Assembly (NCBI GenBank): GCA_009777795.1
Contig: WRLC01000004.1
Coordinates: 1 to 64,000, forward strand
DNA length: 64,000 nt
DNA from: Candidatus Saccharimonadota bacterium
Lineage (GTDB): Bacteria; Patescibacteriota; Saccharimonadia; Saccharimonadales; Saccharimonadaceae
Direction of reading: 5' to 3'
Each line of letters starts with the position of its first letter. Position 1 is the stretch's first letter. Made by a program: the position numbers and the translations under genes. The notes beneath the pieces are model-generated. The model was not told where the DNA came from, did no database searches, and was given only the letters and a program-made list of their open reading frames with translations. This document shows positions 27,663 to 36,578 of the stretch, one piece after another.

Positions 27663-30476
27663 CTACTCCCCTAGTTCCCTTAGCAGCCGCCCCAAGAGCT
27701 TTTGTTTTGCGCCCAAAACCGCCCGGCTCTCTTCCACCAACTCAGCCGGCGCCTTCGCCACATAGGCCTCATTCGCCAAACGCTTCTCAAGCTGCGCGAT
27801 TTCCTCTCGTACATCCTCCACTCGCGCCCGCAAATTCGCCCCGTACTTCTCAACTTCCTTCTCGCTTATATCCAGCCACGCCTTCCGACCCGAGTTCGCC
27901 AAACGCAGACCAATATGCTCCTTCTCTGCCAGCTGCTCCTCTTCCTTCTCCGAAAGCGGCCGCACCTCTTCCAGCTTCGCCAGACCCCGAATCAACTCCG
28001 CGTTTTCCTTTATCAACGGATCATCCCCGTAAATCAACCTGTCTTTCTGTTTATGCTCTGGGATATTCGCCTCCACAAACCGGATTTCCTCCACCAATTT
28101 GATAACCTGCTCAAACTCTTCTACCTTCTTTATGTCATATATAGCATAATCGCCCCATTTTTCGTCGGCCAACAGATCATCTGTCCAAGACAACGACTGC
28201 CAAATCGCCTCTGTCGCAAACGGCGCAAACGGGTGCAACAACTTCAAACAAAACTCCAACACATAGGCCAACATCTGCGGATTTTGTACCGTCTTTTCCG
28301 CCTCAATAAACCAATCCGCCACCTTCGTCCATGTCATCCCGTAAACCACCTCAATCGCCTCCGCAAACCGATACTCGCCCAGCAACCGCTCCACGTCCTC
28401 CCGCGCTTGGTTCAAACAGGACACCACCCAGTGTCCCGCTGGCGTCTTTAGCTCCACCTTGCTCAACGGCGTTTCCTCGTGCTCTCCCTGTAAATCTATA
28501 TCATCGCGGTCATTGTTCGCATCCTCGCCCAGCCACTGCTCGCCGTAATCCTCACCCACTGCATGCTGCACAAACCGCGCCATATTCCACAACTTATTAC
28601 AAAAGTTCCGCCCCGAGACCACCCCCGAACGCGAAAACGCCTGCGCCTGCCCTGCCGACCGATTCGCAATAATCCCCAGCCGAAACGCATCCGCCCCATA
28701 TTCCGCAATCACCTCCATCGGCGAAATCACATTCCCCTTGCTCTTACTCATCTTTTTGCCATGCTCATCCTGCACCATCCCATGGAAATAAACCTCCCGA
28801 AACGGCACCTCCTCCGTCGCATACAGCCCAAACATAATCATCTTCGCCACCCACGGCCGCAGCAAGTCCGTCCCACACTCCATCACACTATTCGGATAAT
28901 ACTTAGTCAAGGGTGATAGGTCTACGCCAGAATCACCTGCTGAGGAACTTTCGGAGGGCGGCAGCCCGAGAACGAGACGCGGTTCACCCGTGGCGACGGG
29001 ATGAACCGACGGCGTGTCCGAAGCAGGTGTTTTGGTGTAGACCGGGTAATCCGTCGTGATAAACGGCCACTGCCCCGACGAGAACCAAGTATCAAACGTA
29101 TCCTCATCCCGCTTATACTTCTTGCCATCAACCTCAATATACTCCTCTTCCACCCGCGTATCAAAAATCCAATCCTCCGGGTCGTCCACATTACAAAACG
29201 CCGGAATCGGAATCCCCCACGGTATCTGCCGGCTAATATTCCAGTCCCTAAGCTCATTGTAATAGGCTAGGAGCTCGTTTTTCTTGCCAGCTGGGTAAAA
29301 TACCACCTCGTTATCCATAAGCGCCTTAGAAGCCCTCTCCGCAAGCGGCCGCACTTTAATAAACCATTGATCCATCAACATCGGCTCAATCACCTCATCA
29401 CACTTATAGCAATGCGGCACCCGATTCACATAATCTTCATCCACGCGCACCAACAAATCCATTTCCTTCAGCGCCTTCACCACTTCTTTGCGCGCCTCCA
29501 ACACCGGCATATGCTCAAAACGCCCCGCCGCCGCTGTCATCCGCCCGTCCTTGTCGACCACCTGCACCACTGGCAAATTATGCCGCTCGGCCATCTCCCA
29601 GTCATTAAAATCATGCGCCGGCGTTATCTTCACCACCCCTGTCCCAAACGTCATATCCACCGCATCGTCCGCAATCACAATCACCTTAAACGGCCCGTTC
29701 ACCCCCTGCACCTCAATCTCTTGCCCAACATACTTCTTATATCGCTCGTCGTCCGGGTGCACCGCCACCGCCGTGTCGCCAAACTTCGTCTCCGGCCGCG
29801 TCGTCGCCAAAACAAACGGCCCATACTTCATATAGTAAAGCGGCGTCTTTTCCTCCCTGTAATTCACTTCAATATCGGCAAAACTCGTATGATGTTTCGT
29901 ACAGTAGTTAACCAGCTTCTTGCCCCGATAGATCAACCCATCCGCCCACAACTGCCGAAACGTCTCATAAACCGTCTTCACCACCTTCGGATCCAACGTG
30001 AACGTCATCGCGCTCCAATCGCACGAAATCCCCAGTTGCCGAATCTGAATCTCCATATTATACCGATTTTTCTGCACAAAATCCCACACCTGTTGGTACA
30101 GCTCATCCCGCGTAAAATCAAACCGCGTCTTCCCTATCTCCTCCAGCGCCCGCTCATAGACCACCCACGTCTCAAACCCCGCATGATCCGCCCCCGGCAA
30201 ATAGGCTACATCCCGCCCCAACAACCGGTAGTGCCGCGCCAAAACATCCTTCAAACTCATCTCAAAACCATGCCCAATATGCAAGTTCCCATTCGCGTTC
30301 GGCGGCGGCATCACCGTCGACCAAACCTCACGTGGCTGCACCCCCGGCTTACTCTTGTCGCCATCTATCTCCTGCTCATGCGCCCGACCCCCGGCCTTAA
30401 AGACCCCACTCGCTTCCCACAACGCATAAATCTTCGCCTCTGTCGCCTGCGGCTCGTAAACTTTATCAAATCTCAT
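27663..30476 (-). CDS. valS: Valyl-tRNA synthetase with an in-frame inserted palindromic element
   Basis: PPPNANGNLHIGHG, KMSKSKGN; unusual insert TPASDTPSVHPVATGEPRLVLGLPPSESSSAGDSGVDLSPLT before KYYPNSVMECGTDLLRPW. Confidence 0.95.
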   Translation of the reverse strand: MRFDKVYEPQATEAKIYALWEASGVFKAGGRAHEQEIDGDKSKPGVQPREVWSTVMPPPNANGNLHIGHGFEMSLKDVLARHYRLLGRDVAYLPGADHAGFETWVVYERALEEIGKTRFDFTRDELYQQVWDFVQKNRYNMEIQIRQLGISCDWSAMTFTLDPKVVKTVYETFRQLWADGLIYRGKKLVNYCTKHHTSFADIEVNYREEKTPLYYMKYGPFVLATTRPETKFGDTAVAVHPDDERYKKYVGQEIEVQGVNGPFKVIVIADDAVDMTFGTGVVKITPAHDFNDWEMAERHNLPVVQVVDKDGRMTAAAGRFEHMPVLEARKEVVKALKEMDLLVRVDEDYVNRVPHCYKCDEVIEPMLMDQWFIKVRPLAERASKALMDNEVVFYPAGKKNELLAYYNELRDWNISRQIPWGIPIPAFCNVDDPEDWIFDTRVEEEYIEVDGKKYKRDEDTFDTWFSSGQWPFITTDYPVYTKTPASDTPSVHPVATGEPRLVLGLPPSESSSAGDSGVDLSPLTKYYPNSVMECGTDLLRPWVAKMIMFGLYATEEVPFREVYFHGMVQDEHGKKMSKSKGNVISPMEVIAEYGADAFRLGIIANRSAGQAQAFSRSGVVSGRNFCNKLWNMARFVQHAVGEDYGEQWLGEDANNDRDDIDLQGEHEETPLSKVELKTPAGHWVVSCLNQAREDVERLLGEYRFAEAIEVVYGMTWTKVADWFIEAEKTVQNPQMLAYVLEFCLKLLHPFAPFATEAIWQSLSWTDDLLADEKWGDYAIYDIKKVEEFEQVIKLVEEIRFVEANIPEHKQKDRLIYGDDPLIKENAELIRGLAKLEEVRPLSEKEEEQLAEKEHIGLRLANSGRKAWLDISEKEVEKYGANLRARVEDVREEIAQLEKRLANEAYVAKAPAELVEESRAVLGAKQKLLGRLLRELGE
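28934..29029. repeat. Structured palindromic element, copy 1 (inside valS)
   Basis: CACCTGC...GCAGGTG terminal stem; internal GGGC-GGCA-GCCC and CGGTTCA-CCCGT-GGCG-ACGGG-a-TGAACCG hairpins; 96 bp. Confidence 0.7.
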
Positions 30477-30822
30477 AGCCCCTATTGTATCACAAAATTA
30501 ATTTCTCGTCCACTCTACTCTCACCGCTTGCCACCCCTGTACACAATTTGTTCACTTTTCATAATACAACATATTTCATAACAAAAGTCAATAACCCCGC
30601 CGACCCCTATTATTGCCCTCCGCCTCGCTCTCGCGCTCTTCCCGACTCTCGCGCTCCCAGAAAAAAGAATCGCGCAAAAAAATCTCGCGACGCTCCGCGC
30701 CAAACATATAACTACAACATATTACGTAAAAAAGTCAAACCCGCCGCCGCGCCCCTTCTCTGGTTTTGCCTCCCCACGCGCTCTCCCACAAAAAAGTTTC
30801 GCGACATTCTCCCACAAAACAC

Positions 30823-30852
30823 TTGACAACCCAAACACGCTCATGCTAACAT
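30823..30852 (+). promoter_or_regulatory. Promoter TTGACA-18-TAACAT
   Basis: No ORF follows until 31705. Confidence 0.65.
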
Positions 30853-30858
30853 AGTAGT

Positions 30859-31037
30859 TAGTTAAATCGGTCCAGTTGAGAGGACAATTAACGGGAGACA
30901 GTTGCACCTTATCCTTTCCACTTTCTGCTCGTGCCCCTTTCGTGCGAGCAGAAGGTCAGGATATTACCATAATCTTTGCATTTGTCAAGGGTGGTATTTG
31001 CATGTCTACGCGCTTTTTACAGAGAAGGCGCCTTTTT
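30859..31037 (+). ncRNA. Candidate noncoding RNA
   Basis: TATCCT..TTCTGCTCG(30923-30931)/CGAGCAGAA(30945-30953)..AGGATA long hairpin; GCGC..GCGCC-CTTTTTC terminator-like end near 31035. Confidence 0.5.
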
Positions 31038-31075
31038 CTGACCTCTTGAAAATAATCTAAAAATATTGCAAAAAT

Positions 31076-31108
31076 AAATCAGGCCAACAAGATTGTGGCC
31101 TGATTTTT
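31076..31108. terminator. Terminator hairpin
   Basis: AAATCAGGCC-acaagattgt-GGCCTGATTTTT. Confidence 0.8.
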
Positions 31109-31117
31109 GCGTGTACG

Positions 31118-31435
31118 CTATGTTTCGCTGCCAGCCCCACCCATACTCGATTTCTTCGAGTTTAGCGCTATAATCGCTGGCCTGTACGCTGCGTGTGCGA
31201 GTTCATTGATTGCTTGCTTGATGTCTTTTTCGCTCAAAACTTTCAGTTTATCACGCCATCCACCTCTGTTAGTGATAAACATAAGCATCTTGCATTCTAT
31301 CACCCTCATCACTTCAGCAATCGCTGCCTCTTCGCTTCGCTCGTTCAACCATTCCGGGTGTTTTTCGACCGTCGCTTCAGCTGCCTTCATCACAATCTCC
31401 GCGTTCACGCTTAAATTTCCCCTACCTACTGACAT
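31118..31435 (-). CDS. Hypothetical protein (105 aa)
   Basis: Helical, charged ORF ending next to terminator 31076-31108; SD-like aggaggtgat upstream of start. Confidence 0.6.
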   Translation of the reverse strand: MSVGRGNLSVNAEIVMKAAEATVEKHPEWLNERSEEAAIAEVMRVIECKMLMFITNRGGWRDKLKVLSEKDIKQAINELAHAAYRPAIIALNSKKSSMGGAGSET

Positions 31436-31505
31436 ACTATCACCTCCTTCTGTCTGCAGATACGATAACCTTACTCTACCACATCTTTCCCAAAAGTCAA
31501 CTGGA

Positions 31506-31624
31506 CCCCCTCACTAACCGACCCCGAAGGACATTCGGACCGCGGCAGCGGGAGAGCGAGACGCGTCTGTCCTGTGGCGACAGGGTCAGACGACGTCGTG
31601 CCTGAGGGGTCGGTTATGAGGGGG
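31506..31624. repeat. Structured palindromic element, copy 2 (intergenic)
   Basis: CCCCCTCACTAACCGACCCC...GGGGTCGGTTATGAGGGGG terminal stem; CCGC-GGCA-GCGG and GTCTG..CCTGT-GGCG-ACAGG..CAGAC internal hairpins. Confidence 0.7.
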
Positions 31625-31627
31625 GGG

Positions 31628-31656
31628 TTGACTTTTTGGCTCGAGTGTGATATACT
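31628..31656 (+). promoter_or_regulatory. Promoter TTGACT-17-TATACT, -35 abutting a G8 tract (31620-31627)
   Basis: Upstream of the deacetylase gene. Confidence 0.75.
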
Positions 31657-31704
31657 GGGGAGGGTAATCTAAACAAACAGCCCAAAATAAAAACATACAA
31701 CAAA

Positions 31705-32844
31705 ATGGCAAAAAAGTCAAGTAAACCAACCAAACCGACCAAACCAAGCTTTTCCTTGCGCAATTATCGCCACAAAACAGGGGCGCTTTGCCACCCCAAC
31801 GAACCCGAATGCGGCACTCGCGACCAACTTGACCACCAACCAAAGCATATCCGTGAGCAAATCTTTGACGACCAAGTCATCACCAAAAGCCAGCTCAAAG
31901 CCGAGCATCGGCAAGCTCTCAAAGGGCTCCTCACCTCTGATGAACCCACCGCTGGGGCCAAAAGACAACCTGACCTTACTACGCCCGGCTCTTTCAACGG
32001 CTATCGCATTCAGCGCAGCCATTTTACCATCAGCACTTTGGGCTTCGTCCTTATGCTTGGCGTTTTGCTCAGCCTTTCCATGGCTCGAAGCGGCCTCGCC
32101 GACTACCAAGTCTCCGACCCCGAGCAAGACCTTGCCGGCCTCGAAATCATCGTTCCTGACACCGGTAGCAACAGCTCCGACAACTCCGACCCCGACCCGG
32201 ACGACCAGCTTGACGTCCCCGACACTGGCGACAACGAGGCAGAGCAGGGGAGCCAAAAACTCATCGCTATCACCTTCGATGATGGCCCCAGCTCACTCAC
32301 CACTCCGCGCCTGCTCGATATCCTCACCCGCGAAAACGTCCCCGCCACCTTTTTTGTCCTCGGCAGCCTCGCCGCCCGCAACCCTCAAATCGTCTCCCGT
32401 GCCGCCGCCGAAGGCCACGCTGTCGGCAGCCATTCATGGGGCCACGCCAATTTGTCCCAAATGTCAAGCACAAGTATTATCGCCGACTTGACAAGAGCCA
32501 ACAATGCTATTCTCGCTGCCACAGGTAGCGCCCCCACACTCTTTCGCCCGCCTTATGGCGCCATTTCCAAAACCCTGCAGAACTCCGCTGGCCTACCCCT
32601 AGTACTCTGGTCGGTTGACACCCGCGACTGGCAAAGCAAAAACGTCGAGTCCATCTATAACATCGCCATCCAAAACGTCAAACCCGGCAGTATCATCCTC
32701 TTCCACGACATCTACCCCACCACTGTCGTCGCGGTCGAACGCCTCATCCCGGCCCTCAAACAGGCCGGCTACACCTTCGCTACCATCCCCGAACTCTTCG
32801 ACCAACCCCTCGAAAGCGGCCGCATCTACCGCGGCTCCTTCTAG
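31705..32844 (+). CDS. Polysaccharide deacetylase (NodB homology), membrane anchored
   Basis: LIAITFDDGPSSLTTPRLLDIL, HSWGHANLSQMS, FRPPYGAISKT, IILFHDIYPTTV. Confidence 0.93.
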   Translation: MAKKSSKPTKPTKPSFSLRNYRHKTGALCHPNEPECGTRDQLDHQPKHIREQIFDDQVITKSQLKAEHRQALKGLLTSDEPTAGAKRQPDLTTPGSFNGYRIQRSHFTISTLGFVLMLGVLLSLSMARSGLADYQVSDPEQDLAGLEIIVPDTGSNSSDNSDPDPDDQLDVPDTGDNEAEQGSQKLIAITFDDGPSSLTTPRLLDILTRENVPATFFVLGSLAARNPQIVSRAAAEGHAVGSHSWGHANLSQMSSTSIIADLTRANNAILAATGSAPTLFRPPYGAISKTLQNSAGLPLVLWSVDTRDWQSKNVESIYNIAIQNVKPGSIILFHDIYPTTVVAVERLIPALKQAGYTFATIPELFDQPLESGRIYRGSF

Positions 32845-32882
32845 CTTGCGAAACCCAACGATTTGTGATAATATATAGCCAC

Positions 32883-32959
32883 GCACCCGTAGCTCAGCGG
32901 ATTAGAGTACTTGGCTTCGAACCAAGGGGTCGCAGGTTCGAATCCTGCCGGGTGTACCA
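32883..32959 (+). tRNA. tRNA-Arg (UCG), CCA encoded
   Basis: Cloverleaf; anticodon loop CTTCGAA. Confidence 0.93.
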
Positions 32960-32990
32960 GCCTAGTAGGGATGAAAAAGTAAGCATAATT

Positions 32991-33512
32991 ATGATTAGTA
33001 TCGTCGCGGCCGTCGGCCAGAATTTAGAGCTCGGTAAGCAGGGCAGGGTAATCTGGTCTTTTAAAGAGGACCTCGACTTTTACCTTAGTCAAACCCGCGG
33101 CAAAACCCTCCTCGTCGGCAAAAAAACTTTCGACAGCATGCCCTCATTCCCCAGCAATTCGACTCTCCTCGTTTTGAACGAATTCGACTTCGACGCCGCT
33201 AGCCACCGCCAATCCGACTGGGGCCGCGCCCACACCCACGTCGTCACCGACCTACCCAAAATCATCGACCAATACCAAAACAACGACGACGAGCTCGTCG
33301 TCATCGGCGGCGCCGGCGTTTACGCCCAAACTTTGCCCCATGCCTCCCACCTCTACCTCTGTGAAATCCAAGCCACCGACCCCGACGCCGACGTCTTTTT
33401 CCCCGATTTCGACCGCTCTGCCTTCACTCGCACCGTTTTAGGGCAGGGCAGGGTAGCGTCCGGCGAACATCAGGGGCTAGAATATCAATTGGTCCACTAC
33501 ACTCGCCGATAG
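32991..33512 (+). CDS. folA: Dihydrofolate reductase
   Basis: MISIVAAVGQNLELGKQGRVIWSFKEDLDFYLSQTRGKTLLVGKKTFDSMP; start ATG 32991. Confidence 0.9.
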   Translation: MISIVAAVGQNLELGKQGRVIWSFKEDLDFYLSQTRGKTLLVGKKTFDSMPSFPSNSTLLVLNEFDFDAASHRQSDWGRAHTHVVTDLPKIIDQYQNNDDELVVIGGAGVYAQTLPHASHLYLCEIQATDPDADVFFPDFDRSAFTRTVLGQGRVASGEHQGLEYQLVHYTRR

Positions 33513-33619
33513 CATCCTCAAAATCACAAAACACCTACCACCACTTAAATCTCCCCCTTGACTTTTCCAAAGCGCTCATGTATAAATAGTACAGGATAGG
33601 GGAGAATGCGAGATGCAAC

Positions 33620-34753
33620 ATGAACCCAAAAACCCCAATTTCCTTTAAAACCACAGCTGCTGGCATCCTCTTTGCCGTCTTTTTTGTCTCCCTCGCCGGG
33701 GGCTTTTATTTTTCCCGCTTCGGCTTCTCCTTGCCCGAGGAGACCCACGCTCTGCCCGGCGAAACCCACGCCACCACTGACGCCCTGCCTGCCTTCGCCC
33801 CCGCGACCAACCGCCAAGACTACACCGTCTGCCTCTTCCCCAACGACTTTTTTGACACCACCTGCCAAGACCCCGGCCGCCAGTACTTGACCGCTCTCAC
33901 CGACAAAATCAACTTCCACTTCGGCTACCAACTCGCCCTCGACGCCCCCCTCACCTACCACTATCACCACACCATCACCGCCCAGCTCATCGTCTACGAC
34001 CGCGACAATCGCGACAAAATCATCTTCTCCCGCGACTATCTGCTCCAAGACGCCGTTCGCGGCGCCCGCCAAGACACCAGCGAAATCGCCATCAACCACA
34101 GCTTCGCCCTCGACTTCCAGCCCTTCAACCTCGCCGCCACCGCCTTCAAACAACACCACGACCTCCATGGCGACGCCGTTCTCATCGTCCAAATGCCCCT
34201 CGAACTCACCGTCTCGCATGGCGACCGCTCGCTCACCCGCCCCATCCCGCTCGAGTTCACCATCCCTCTAGCCAAACAAACCTACAACATCAAGGTCGGC
34301 AAATTGCCCAGTAGCGACGACATCCTCGCCTTCGCTGCCCTCGAGTCCGGCCTCACCCAGCGCCTGCTCCTGCTCGGCCTGCTCGCCGCCCTCGCCCTCG
34401 CCGCCACCTCTGTCCTCATCTTCTTCTTCGTCCAAAAACGCCGCTCCCACCCCAAGAACCTCTGCCAGCGCTACGACGAAAAAATCCACAAAGAATACGG
34501 CCGCCTCATCGTCGACCTCAAGACCCCCCTCCGCTCCGGCGACTACAAATACCGCTACTTCGTCCAAGACTTCGACGACTTGATCGACAAAGCCGACCGC
34601 GTCATGCAAAACATCCTCTACTACCGCCTCCCTAGTGGCCGCACCTTCTACGCCGTCGTCGAGGACGACCACCTCTTCCTCCACGGCTGCCCCTACGCTA
34701 AGCAAAACAGAGAGTCAAAGGAGGTCAAACATTCAACCAAACGCGCAAAATAA
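33620..34753 (+). CDS. Membrane protein, possible DUF5305-like, part of signal peptidase cluster
   Basis: N-terminal TM, large extracytoplasmic domain, TM LLLLGLLAALALAATSVLIFFFV near C-terminus. Confidence 0.55.
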   Translation: MNPKTPISFKTTAAGILFAVFFVSLAGGFYFSRFGFSLPEETHALPGETHATTDALPAFAPATNRQDYTVCLFPNDFFDTTCQDPGRQYLTALTDKINFHFGYQLALDAPLTYHYHHTITAQLIVYDRDNRDKIIFSRDYLLQDAVRGARQDTSEIAINHSFALDFQPFNLAATAFKQHHDLHGDAVLIVQMPLELTVSHGDRSLTRPIPLEFTIPLAKQTYNIKVGKLPSSDDILAFAALESGLTQRLLLLGLLAALALAATSVLIFFFVQKRRSHPKNLCQRYDEKIHKEYGRLIVDLKTPLRSGDYKYRYFVQDFDDLIDKADRVMQNILYYRLPSGRTFYAVVEDDHLFLHGCPYAKQNRESKEVKHSTKRAK

Positions 34754-34785
34754 AGCAACTTTAAGTTATCAACGAAAGGATTTTT

Positions 34786-35424
34786 ATGAAAAAACCAACC
34801 AAAAAGCCAACCAAAAAACCCCAAGCCAAGCCCAAGACCAAACTCACCCAGCAGGGGATTGCTCTCTGCGTCCTCGCCGCGGTGCTCGCCCTTGGCGGCG
34901 TCGTCTTTGCCGCCTACAGCGCCACCCTCACCATCAAAGGCGGCGCCTCTTATAACCAAGACGCTCCCTTAGTCCGCTGGCAAACCGGCTCCATCAGCAA
35001 ATCGTCCACTGGCGGCGGCTCGTTCGACGGCGCCATCAACACCAATATCAGCCCCGACCAACTTACCATCGCCTCCTACATGGCACTCTTTAACTATGCC
35101 GGCTCCACCACCTTGCAGGCCACCATCGAAAACGTCGGCTCCCAAGACGCCGAAATCACCGCCGTCGGCACTCCATCAATCAGTTGCACCCCTCAAGGCG
35201 CCGCCGACGCCACCTTTGCCACCGCCATCTGCAACCAGCTCTCCTACGTCTTTGAATACACCGACAATACCCCAATCCTCGTCGGCGACATCCTCGATGC
35301 CGGCACCGACATTGACGTCCACGTCGTCATCACCCTCGCCGCCGTCCCAACCGTCGGCACCCCCGGCGAAGTCCAAATCACCATCGGCGACCAGACCATC
35401 AGCTACGGCGAAGTCTCCGAATAA
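34786..35424 (+). CDS. Secreted TasA/camelysin-like protein
   Basis: GIALCVLAAVLALGGVVFAAYSATLTIKGGASYNQDAPLVRWQTGS; adjacent to SipW-like peptidase. Confidence 0.5.
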   Translation: MKKPTKKPTKKPQAKPKTKLTQQGIALCVLAAVLALGGVVFAAYSATLTIKGGASYNQDAPLVRWQTGSISKSSTGGGSFDGAINTNISPDQLTIASYMALFNYAGSTTLQATIENVGSQDAEITAVGTPSISCTPQGAADATFATAICNQLSYVFEYTDNTPILVGDILDAGTDIDVHVVITLAAVPTVGTPGEVQITIGDQTISYGEVSE

Positions 35425-35426
35425 TC

Positions 35427-36578
35427 ATGCCTCGTTCCGCGCGCTATTCCCAACATTTCCTCCTCCTGCTCGGCGGCCTGCTCACCCTCGTCGCCGCCAC
35501 CTTCGCCCTCCCGCTCTCGCCTTGGCTCGTCGCCGCCATCAGCCTCCTCGTCCTCCTCATCACCTCGCTTAAACTCGGCCTCGAACCCGTCCGCTGGCGC
35601 GCCAAAAGCACCTACCTCACCGTCATTCTCGCCGCCTGTCTCATCTGGTGGGTCGTCCAATTCCTCCTCGCCTTCCTCTTCGGTCTCGTCCGCCAAACCC
35701 CCATCAGCCAACACCTCCTCCCCGCCGCCCTCGTCATCGTCTCCTCCGAAATCACCCGCACCAACCTCATCACCAAAGGCGCCCCCAGCCGCCTCGCCTT
35801 TGTTCTCTCCACCCTCCTTATCACCCTCATCGGCGCCCGCCTCCTCCTCTCGCTCGCCCCGTCCTCCACTTCCGCCCCCCTCGCCCTCGCCCAATTCCTC
35901 TTCACCCGGCTCACCCCTTGGCTCGCCAGCAGCCTCTTCCTCTCCTTTTTCGCCCGGCGCTCCGGCTGGCAACCCACCGCCCTCTACCGCGCCCTCACCG
36001 AACTCCCATTCCTCGCCCTACCCGTCCTCACCAACTTCGGCGACTTCCTCCTCGGCGTCGTCCATCTAAGCCTCCCCGTCGTCTGTTTTTTCCTCATCCG
36101 CGCCCTCGCACCTGCCCCTGCGCCGCCCAGCCTCCTTTCCTCACCCCACTCCCAACGCACCCTCCGCGCCACTTTTCTCGGCCTTGGCCTCACCCTCGCT
36201 GCCCTCATCCTCCTCCTCTTTAGCGGCCTCTTCAAATATTATCCCCTCGCCATCGCCACCGGCTCCATGCAACCCCACCTCCAAATCGGCGATTTCGTCC
36301 TCGTCCAGCGCCTCGCCCCCGCCGAAATTGACCAACTCCAAACGGGCGACATCCTCATTTTCAGCCAAGACGACCGCGTCATCGTCCACCGCATCATCGC
36401 CATCGAGCACGACACCACCGGCCAACCCTCCTTCACCACTAAAGGCGACGCCAACCAATCGCCCGACATCTGGCCCGTCGCCCCCGATCACGTCATCGGC
36501 CTCACCCGCTTCCGCGTCCCGCTGCTCGGCTATCCCACCCTCTGGCTCCACGGCCAACTTTCCGGAGGCCAATTATGA
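35427..36578 (+). CDS. SipW-like S26 signal peptidase with multi-TM N-terminus
   Basis: YYPLAIATGSMQPHLQIGDFVLVQRL...GDILIFSQDDRVIVHRIIAIE...FTTKGDANQSPD. Confidence 0.85.
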   Translation: MPRSARYSQHFLLLLGGLLTLVAATFALPLSPWLVAAISLLVLLITSLKLGLEPVRWRAKSTYLTVILAACLIWWVVQFLLAFLFGLVRQTPISQHLLPAALVIVSSEITRTNLITKGAPSRLAFVLSTLLITLIGARLLLSLAPSSTSAPLALAQFLFTRLTPWLASSLFLSFFARRSGWQPTALYRALTELPFLALPVLTNFGDFLLGVVHLSLPVVCFFLIRALAPAPAPPSLLSSPHSQRTLRATFLGLGLTLAALILLLFSGLFKYYPLAIATGSMQPHLQIGDFVLVQRLAPAEIDQLQTGDILIFSQDDRVIVHRIIAIEHDTTGQPSFTTKGDANQSPDIWPVAPDHVIGLTRFRVPLLGYPTLWLHGQLSGGQL

